From Chamaecrista fasciculata (Eukaryota > Streptophyta > Magnoliopsida > Fabales > Fabaceae): a stretch of 64,000 nucleotides of DNA. The stretch spans positions 2,510 to 66,509 of the forward strand of contig QANZ01022866.1 in NCBI GenBank assembly GCA_003254925.1, read 5' to 3'. The position numbers and the translations under genes are program-made. Positions 57,300 to 64,000 of this stretch are shown one piece after another. Each line of letters begins with the position of its first letter. Positions within the stretch are counted from its first letter, which is position 1. A model generated the notes under the pieces. It had not been told where the DNA came from and ran no database searches. It was given only the letters and a program-made list of their open reading frames with translations.

Positions 57300-57779
57300 T
57301 GGTACCCACCTGATCAACGTTGTTTCTATCAACATCATCATGAAATTGGGTCTGCATAGATGCCATTTTTACCAAATCTGAACCAGCTTCACTCAATCTA
57401 TAACACAATAAAATCATATAAATAAAAAAAAAAAGAATAAAAGATAATAATACCAGAAGTGAAGAATCGGTGGCTTTGGCAGATAGAGGAAGAGAGGGAA
57501 ACTTGAGACAAACCTGCAGCTTCACTGGAGAGAAGTGGTTTTGGCGACGAAGAGAGGCTTGGGAGAGGAACGCTGCCGACGCAAAAGTACAGAACAAGTG
57601 CGAGATGGACGCTGATGAAGGGGGTGAAATCTCAGCCAACGATAGACGCCGGCAACGAGTAAGCATGGAGCACGATGGCGACATTCGAGGTTGGGAGCCG
57701 TCACGAGAAAGTGAGAGGGAGCACGGGTTTGGAATTGTGAAAAAATGATGCTAAGACGATGTGGCAAATTGAGAAGCAT
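57300..57779 (-). CDS. Possible first exons of an unidentified gene
   Basis: A locally GC-rich, reverse-strand segment with a frame from ATG 57684: MSPSCSMLTRCRRLSLAEIS, Ser/Arg/Ala-rich, acid-poor at first, like an organelle-targeting leader. A plausible donor, CTGCAG|GTTTGT, lies near 57513. Later, tgttatag could be an acceptor, and GATCAG|GTGGGT (57312) a second donor after FHDDVDRNNVDQ. The acceptor at tgttatag does not continue the first frame cleanly, and nothing further downstream is recognisable because the LINE block begins at 56930. It could be a gene start cut off by the duplication, a 5' UTR, or chance. I do not recognise the protein. Confidence 0.3.
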
Positions 57780-58245
57780 AGATTAAACCAACAGCTTAGA
57801 TTTCATGAACTTCACACCAATTTCACAATAGGGAAGTTCAGGGGATCTGTTTTCACAAAATGCAGAACCTGTCTAAGCGATGCCTTCATTCATTTTAATC
57901 AATCAATATGAATGATTTTCAAATTTGCATAAAACAGCAAAATCAGAAAAAGAACACGCCTTAGTTTTTATTCACAAAATCGAGCATTTTCACTGAAAGG
58001 AGGAATTAGCTAAAGCCTGACGGTCTTCAGAAGACGTGTTTCTGGATCCCAAAAGAAAATACAAGCTTATTACAGGACTGTTAACGTCTAGGAATACTGC
58101 AGAGAAAATTGAAAGTTTGAAACCCCTAGCTAAACATACTGCAGGAAACTGCAGACAAGATTCCAAAGAGGAAAAACAAAACTTGGAAAAGGAAAAACTG
58201 GTTTATATACACAACTCTAATCTTCAACATCGTATGCTACTGGAC
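57780..58245. other. Probable 3' flank / UTR of the COI1-like exon
   Basis: Downstream of the COI1-like stop codon (reverse strand). No other feature seen; the open frame at 58036-58251 has no similarity that I recognise. Confidence 0.4.
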
Positions 58246-58998
58246 TCATAAACTCAAAGGAATAACAATATCTGGATAATCTCTTCTTGTTGATTCTGCA
58301 AGAGAGTAATATGCAAGAAATTGGATCGGATTATTATTCGCTACACAAGGAATAAACTCAATATTCCAGAAAGGTCTAGCCATTGCCAAAAGATCACGCC
58401 CATCTGATGATGCACTATAACCTTGCACCCATAGATACCTCAAAGAAGGAAGTTGAGTGGTGGCATCAGCTAAGGCACACTCCGAAAAGGAACATCCTCT
58501 GATCTCCAACCTTTGAAGGTGGCTAGGGTGGCCACTTGCAAACAGACGAAGCCCTTCATCAGTCTCCCCAGCATGACTCAGCAACATCCATCTCACATTT
58601 TGGTTGTATCGTCCAACGTTTCCTAGGCCAATATCGGTTAATCCCCCACGACGGAGATAGATAGCCAATCTCTGGAGATTATTACAGCCCCTTAATAGGG
58701 CTGTCACCCCTATGTCAAGGGGTAACTCTGTTAAGTTAGCCTCACCCACAAGCAGGACAAGCCGAAAATCAAGAAGTTTTGTCAAGTTTTTTCCAATTTC
58801 TACCGGGCATTCGTTAGTGATGTCGGAAACAAAAATAGCCAAATATTCGAGTTCATGACATCCCTGTGACAAAGAAATCAACCCTCTCTGAGAAACAACA
58901 CCCTCCACTTCATCACCTGCCTCAATCCTAAGCTTCTTAAGCTTCTTGCAACTGCGAGCAAGAACTTCTAGCCCTCTATCTCCAATAACATCCCTTGA
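58246..58998 (-). CDS. COI1: COI1-like F-box/LRR protein, terminal exon only
   Basis: An open frame of 250 residues on the reverse strand. It matches the last part of COI1, the F-box LRR subunit of the SCF ubiquitin ligase that perceives jasmonoyl-isoleucine and targets JAZ repressors. Landmarks in order: SRDVIGDRGLEVLARSCKKL, SQRGLISLSQGCHELEYLAI, FVSDITNE, LLDFRLVLL (its Arg is a hormone-contact position in COI1), LRRGGLTDIGLG, NVRWMLLSHAGETDEGL, LPSLRYLWVQGYSAS, MARPFWNIEFIP, LAYYSLAES. TIR1/AFB proteins lack the VRWMLL and LWVQGY forms. Homology begins right after gacag at 58999-59003, a good splice acceptor, and covers what would be the last COI1 exon. F-box and first LRRs are not found in the window. 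It is a few residues shorter than COI1 at two loops. Either a gene with upstream exons beyond 64 kb or a relic exon. Confidence 0.85.
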   Translation of the reverse strand, partial: SRDVIGDRGLEVLARSCKKLKKLRIEAGDEVEGVVSQRGLISLSQGCHELEYLAIFVSDITNECPVEIGKNLTKLLDFRLVLLVGEANLTELPLDIGVTALLRGCNNLQRLAIYLRRGGLTDIGLGNVGRYNQNVRWMLLSHAGETDEGLRLFASGHPSHLQRLEIRGCSFSECALADATTQLPSLRYLWVQGYSASSDGRDLLAMARPFWNIEFIPCVANNNPIQFLAYYSLAESTRRDYPDIVIPLSL

Positions 58999-59384
58999 CT
59001 GTCCATTAGGAAACATATATATGATGAGTTCACTCAAAACTGCCAAATGCAGTGCTGAATCCAACATAAGAACAAACACTCAAAACAACCCATTATTGAT
59101 CCTAGAATGTCAACATCCTTTATGTAATGTATATAAAATAAAGAGAATGCTCTGGAGAGCCATATATATCCTAATAATTAAGGGAATCTAGTGTAACATG
59201 TATTTATAATCGATGATCTGTTGTGAGAATTATCTGTAACTAAATATGGAAGAGAGATAAACTAATTTTACCATTGTACAGTTTTTATGCTACTATTTGT
59301 CCAGTTTGAGAAGTTTGGTGCTTGTGTAGTTAGGCGTGCAATGTAAGCAATATAAATAGACAGACAGGTATACCGGCAATTTGA
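58999..59384 (-). other. Putative intron upstream of the COI1-like exon
   Basis: AT-rich, no coding similarity, ends (reverse strand) in tttcctaatggacag, acceptable as a 3' splice site. It runs into the second duplicated LINE block at 59385. Confidence 0.45.
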
Positions 59385-62136
59385 ATTAATAAAGACATTT
59401 AATTTTAATTATTTGTTTAAAAAATATTGATTTAATTAAGATTATGTATATATTTATGTATATTTTTCATATAAAATTTATAAAAATAATATTACCTGTG
59501 TATTTTCAACAATTAAAAAGATATTTAGTTGTAGAAAATATAAATTTATATAGTACAAATTTTTAAAAATTAATTTTTTTAAATGAATGTACCCTGGGCC
59601 GGGCCGAGTCTAAAAACACTAGACTCAGACCCGACTCGAACACCCTCGGGCCAGGTCGGGTTGCCGAGTTTTCCGAGCCACATATACAACCTACTGATAA
59701 GTGAGTTAGGTCTTGAAATAATCCTCTAACTTTGTTTATTCAAAAGGGCATAGTTCATCTTGGAGGCATCCCTAAACCCAAATCCTCCTTGGTTAAGAGG
59801 TCTTTGAAGAAGTTCACTTTTAAGGAGATACTTTTTTTTTTTTTGGTTTGCTATTAACCTTCCATCGCCAAAAGAAGTTTGTACCAATTTTTTTGATTTC
59901 CTTTGTATGATTTTTCTTGAATTTGAAAGCACTTATACTATAGATATAGATGGGTTCAACTTTCAATGTTAACTTAATCAAATTTGTTATACTTGCATGA
60001 GAGAGGAGTATTGCTTTCGAATCACAACTTTTTCCATTCATCCTATCAATCATATCCTTGGCCATTGTATTTAAATTTGTATCATCATGATAGCGGACAC
60101 CCGTCATAAGGTGTCAAACACGTCAAATTAAATTTATACTCGAACCTCGAAAGTATAAACTATATTTATTAAAATATAGTATAGATGCTAACCCAAGGTC
60201 GAATCTCTCGCGGAACTACGTGGTTAAAGACAACTATTATTTATATGAATGTCTATGAACTTAGGTGAGGCTATAAAGATAGATATGAGAACAATAATAA
60301 CAACGATGAACAAACAATAAAGATATCCAAGAGAATAATCATGAATTCCACCTTCCTAGTTCATAAAGATACGGAATTGAAGTGTCAATTTAATTATGTA
60401 AAGAACTATATTCAAAGGTATTAATCCGAAACTTCGAATATAATAACTAAGAACAATAACGAAAGATATAAGATTAGGATCGATCACTCAACCAAACTAG
60501 GTTATGAGCAATTTGTCAAACCTCTTCCAGGCAATCTATATTATTGCAGTATCGGAACAATAAACAAACAACGAACAATCCTAATAATCATACTTCCTAA
60601 GATAGATAGAACACTCTTTAGCAAACCCAAAAAGAGCAAACTTTATTAATCGTGAGAGAGATAAACTCCAGGAATATCAAGGTCTCATTCCCTAACAAAG
60701 TTAAGAACTATCAATCAAAGAATAAACATAATTAAACAACAACTCCCTGGACTATGAAGAACAATGAACTCCGGCTTCCTTCATGATACTCCTCTAGGAT
60801 GAAGAACGTTTAGGCTCTCATAGAGACCTATTGACAACTACTCTACTCTAATCTATTCTGCCACCAATTGAGGTGTTGGGGCGTTTCTTCGATGTGAATT
60901 GGTGATTTGAAAAGTGGAATGAGAGCTCTATTTATAGTCTTGAGTAGTATGCTTGGTCCCCAAGTTAAGGAATATGGGTCGTTGGATGGTATCTTAATAT
61001 CTTGAATCCTGGCCGTCCAAATTATATCTTGGAGCTCAAGTTTTCGTGCGTCGTTTGAATTCTTCGCATCTCAAGTCACGAAACATCTTTTCTTGACGTA
61101 TTTGAGTGAAACACGCAATTTGGGCTTGCGTCGTCATGTGCGCCGACGGCCTAATGTGGTGGCCCAAAACACGTTCACTGCGCAGTTTCATGAAAACGTA
61201 TCGTTCGGGCTCTCTGGAACTCCGATTTGGCTCATTCAAAGTGCGTTCTTCTCGTATCGAACCGTACTACATTCCCATGTCCATATATTTATTTAAGTCA
61301 ATCATCTTGATCCTCGAACATCAGGGGATGTGAGACATACGACTTCTTACTTCTCGTTGATTCTAGGTGATTCCCTTTGGTCAGACCCTGTTTGGATATC
61401 TGAAACACTAAAAATCCATTAAATAGCACTTATTTATAAAATACAATAAATAAACACTAATTAATCTATTTTATCCATTTTATTATGTCATACCTTGGTG
61501 CAGCCCTTAGCATATTAATTGGTCTAATTATAATATATTATTATTATAAACACATTAAAAGAAGGCCAAATAACTTGTTTACTTTTGGGTTGATCACATC
61601 ATAAGCAAAAGTGCCAAGACATTTACCAAATTTGTTGGAATGAGTGAACGAGAGAATGTAGATGTACTAGTCAGACTTGAGTAGACTAGGTATGTTCGGA
61701 CTATATATGAGATTTGCTCCAGTTGATCTCTTGACCTGCAAGTCTACAATATCTATGAAACACATTAGAATGATGAGAAGGAGAGTTTTGGTTTACCTGA
61801 AAGAAGATTATAATATCATCAACATACATTAGATGAGAGATACTCGATCCCGACCCGTCTAGAAAATTAAATACCTTTGATCAAATTTGCTGCTTCAATT
61901 ATACTTGCTGATCTAAGAATAAAGCACATTTGAACAAAGGATGAAAAGAAATGGTAAAGCACATTTGAACAAAGGATGAAGAGATATGGTGAAAGAGGGT
62001 CTCCTTGACTCGATCTTCTATGAGGAATGAGCACCCCAACTTCTTGACAATTGAACAAGATAGTGAATGTAACAGTAAAGATGCATTGTAAAACAATTTC
62101 AATAAAGTTTTCTGAATAATTCATTTTGGTCAAAAA
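59385..62136. repeat. Directly repeated block, copy 2, containing LINE sequence
   Basis: The counterpart of 55646-56849, beginning at attaataaagacattt and ending near ttcattttggtcaaaa. It is enlarged by a solo gypsy LTR (60088-61596). It includes a GC-rich accctgggccgggccgagtc, slightly different from copy 1. Confidence 0.85.
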
Positions 62137-62700
62137 TAGTTTAAAGGAATTGCCAGTTAAGTTTGTCGTAAACTTTAGCCATATCCAACTTAAGGGTTGT
62201 CCAAAAGGTCGTCTTCCTTTTGTTTCTTCGTGAATATAATGGACTATAATAATTCTAAGGCAAGGGCAATGTTGTTAAAAATAGTCTCCCTTTTATGAAG
62301 GCATTCTAAACTGGAGCTACTTTTTTGTCCATAAGCGGTTGCAATATGTTAACTAGAACCTTGATAATAATTTTAAGAGCAACATTACAGAGACTAATAA
62401 GTTTTAAATCTTTGACCATTTTGAGGGTTCGGAATTTTTGGGATCAAAGTTATATAGATTATATTCAATTCGTCTTATGAGAAAAATTGATACATGTTTT
62501 TTTTTTTAACCAAGAAAAATTGATACATGTTGCATACATCACTCTTGACCGCTTATTATAACCTTTGATAAAATCTAGCAGTGAAATAATCTGGACTAAG
62601 ACATTTAAAAAGTTTTATCTTAAAATACTACTTAAAGTTTTATCTTAAAAAGCTACTTTTTCTATTTCATCAACAATAATCGAGAAATCATAATTTTCCT
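59690..62700 (-). pseudogene. LINE ORF2 fragment, copy 2, longer than copy 1
   Basis: The same LINE family as 55905-56930 but extending further towards its 5' end. Reverse-strand pieces in order: SPDYFTARFYQRL (about 62590), LIPKIPNPQNG-like (about 62440), LKLDMAKVYDKLNW with the first catalytic Asp (about 62190), FIEIVLQCIFTVTFTILF (62100), VLIPHRRSSQGDPLSPYLFI (about 62030), a YVDD-type motif (about 61820), then after the solo LTR MIDRMNGKSCDSKAILLSHA and GGFGFRDASKMNYALLNKQS (about 59760). Multiple frame changes; inactive. The 3' domains are missing as in copy 1. Confidence 0.87.
60083..61601 (-). mobile_element. Solo LTR of an Athila-like gypsy element, reverse
   Basis: The LTR proper is 60088-61596 (1509 bp): tgatagcggacaccc at the left, gggttgatca at the right. 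It is flanked by a perfect 5-bp target duplication catca (60083-60087, 61597-61601). Comparison with the empty site in copy 1 (gtatcatcataagc at about 56310) confirms the insertion point. Read in reverse it starts TGATCAACCC and ends CCGCTATCA, resembling the LTR ends of the 42-55 kb element. A TATA-like tataaatag (reverse strand) lies near 60930. Confidence 0.9.
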
Positions 62701-63348
62701 AAAAAGTTTTTTTTTTCTTCCCCTATTTCATAGCTCTTTATCTCAAATCATTACTCACTTAAAATATTATTCATAGCTTCAAAAATAATTTAGATAAGAT
62801 TTTGCAAGACATAGCTAGACTTTTTTTTTTGTTTAACTTTCTTTTCTCTTTATTATCATTATTAATTATATACAAAGAATTGGAAAAATAAAACAAAAAC
62901 AGAAATAAACTAAAAAATAGAGCTTTTGAGAAATTTAAATTTCTTAGAAAAATCAAGATAAATAAAGAAATAACATCTTTATGTCCAGATTTATTTATAG
63001 GATGAGATATAAAATTCTTGAATATTCTTTTTATATTATATTTTTCTTATAATCCAATAATTTTGGTCCATAATCTTTGCCTTAAAGTTTATTTTAGTCC
63101 ATTATCTTTCAAAAGGTTTGAATTGGTCTATTGTTTATGTAACTTGATTCAAAATAGTCCTATCATTAAGTTTCATCTATTTTATTTGTTTTTTATGATG
63201 TGATACATGACCTGATTTCTTCTTCTTCTCTCTCTCTTACTTGTTCTATTCATTCTCATGCGTGGCGTTTTTTTAATGACATGGCTTTTTTTTTGAAAAT
63301 AGAAAAGAAAAAAAAAGAGTAATATATTTGACGATTTCAAAACAACTT
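62701..63348. other. AT-rich intergenic stretch
   Basis: No gene recognised. 63060-63200 contains ttttggtccataatctttgc-type words, resembling one arm of a Mutator-type MITE without a visible partner. Confidence 0.5.
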
Positions 63349-63573
63349 AGGCTGCGTTTGGATCCCCCTAGCACTGTTAAACGGGCTGGCCCGGCCCGGC
63401 CCGGCCCGTTACGGGCCACGGGCTAAACGGGCCGGGCCGTTTAGGCCCGTTTTTAAACGGGCCAAATTTTTTAAACCCAAGCCCGCCCATTTAGCGGGCG
63501 GGCCGGGCCGGCCCGCGGGCCTAAACATTTTTACATGCAAATTTTTTTAAAAAAATGTAAACGGGCCTAAACG
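63349..63573. mobile_element. Harbinger-type end followed by hAT-like GGCCCGG-rich end
   Basis: ttaggctgcgtttggatcc (63347-63365) looks like a Tourist/Harbinger end after TTA. From 63371, cactgttaaacgggctggcc and a series of ggcccggcccgg / aaacgggccgggcc words match the subterminal repeats usual in plant hAT elements. The rest is hidden by the gap at 63574. Confidence 0.6.
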
Positions 63574-63717
63574 NNNNNNNNNNNNNNNNNNNNNNNNNNN
63601 NNNNNNNNNNNNNNNNNNNNNNNNNNNNNNNNNNNNNNNNNNNNNNNNNNNNNNNNNNNNNNNNNNNNNNNNNNNNNNNNNNNNNNNNNNNNNNNNNNNN
63701 NNNNNNNNNNNNNNNNN
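63574..63717. other. Assembly gap (N run)
   Basis: 144 unknown bases between an hAT-like end and a Mutator-type end. Confidence 0.99.
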
Positions 63718-63770
63718 GGACCAATTTGGAACATGGAGCATAACTGAGGGACCAAAATAGGACTTTGGCC
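63718..63770. mobile_element. Right end of a Mutator-type element of the Pack-MULE family
   Basis: ggagcataactgagggacca and aaaataggactttggcc are nearly the same as the right end of the Pack-MULE at 27150-27189. The remainder of this copy is in the gap. 63771-64000 shows nothing recognisable. Confidence 0.8.
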
Positions 63771-64000
63771 TATAATTTTTGATATATTCGTATTCCTTCC
63801 TCTATTTTTCAATTATTTAATAATATTTTTTAGAGTAAAAATTTAAAATAAAATTATTAAGTCCATGTTATTTACATTTTGATCAATGAGTTAAATATAT
63901 AATCAAGACCCCAAAAATATAGGTTTTGGTCCCTCTTACAGTATATATATGGGTAATATTTTTTGTGGTTTAAAAATTTATGAACATATTTAAAAAACAG

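Noticed and set aside
58246-58998. TIR1/AFB auxin receptor fragment
   Set aside because: The LRR sequence has the COI1-specific NVRWMLL, LWVQGY and LAYYSLA forms; TIR1/AFB proteins differ at each.

Overview
The window is nuclear DNA from a flowering plant, almost certainly a eudicot. The evidence is a Ty1/copia element primed by initiator tRNA-Met, an Athila-like Ty3/gypsy element primed by tRNA-Asp, plant L1-type LINEs (DUF4283 ORF1; ORF2 with endonuclease, RT, zf-RVT and RNase H), TAA/TTA-flanked Harbinger MITEs, many Mutator-type TIR elements with 9-bp target duplications, and two recognisable host sequences: a plastid type II peroxiredoxin (PRXIIE-like) and a jasmonate receptor COI1-like terminal exon. 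No species can be named. There are no bacterial-style operons, tRNA/rRNA genes or CRISPR arrays. Four assembly gaps are present (17833-18567, 32656-32977, 51960-52581, 63574-63717).

Region A (1-27.3 kb) is a nested transposon stack. A degenerate copia element with its 3' LTR (1-4421) abuts a second LTR fragment (4422 to about 5145). Next comes one reverse-strand LINE spanning 5337-27338, bounded by identical 14-bp target duplications 22 kb apart. It was opened by three insertions: a reverse solo LTR (8985-11083), a two-LTR copia element (11230-23303) and a gene-capturing Mutator element (26076-27189). The copia element itself carries a 2.6-kb Mutator-type element (17616-20180) filled with telomere-like repeats. 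Net LINE length is about 6.7 kb, the size expected for a full-length plant L1.

Region B (27.3-42.1 kb) begins with a 5'-truncated LINE with a long open ORF2 (27531 to about 29765). After that it is AT-rich intergenic DNA studded with short TIR elements (Harbinger foldback 30277-31118; Mutator-type elements at 33873, 38647, 39067, 39517 and 40535) and one small solo LTR (36118-36394). No convincing host gene is seen here.

Region C (42.15-55.5 kb) is one old, broken Athila-like gypsy element with recognisable gag and protease but no RT or integrase that I can find. It was later hit by two solo copia LTRs (45026-47128 reverse, 48350-50667 forward) and a Harbinger-type element (51628-53677).

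Region D (55.5-64 kb) has two directly repeated blocks of LINE-derived sequence (55646-56849 and 59385-62136) bracketing a 2.5-kb unique segment that holds a COI1-like last exon (58246-58998, reverse) and a possible first exon of another gene. The second block was split by a gypsy solo LTR (60088-61596). The window ends in hAT-, Harbinger- and Mutator-type element ends around a gap.

The most notable items are the Pack-MULE carrying the start of a plastid peroxiredoxin gene, the dateable nesting order of the LINE, the isolated but open COI1-like exon between duplicated LINE blocks, and a telomere-repeat array amplified inside a DNA transposon. I did not find a gene system that I would call new.
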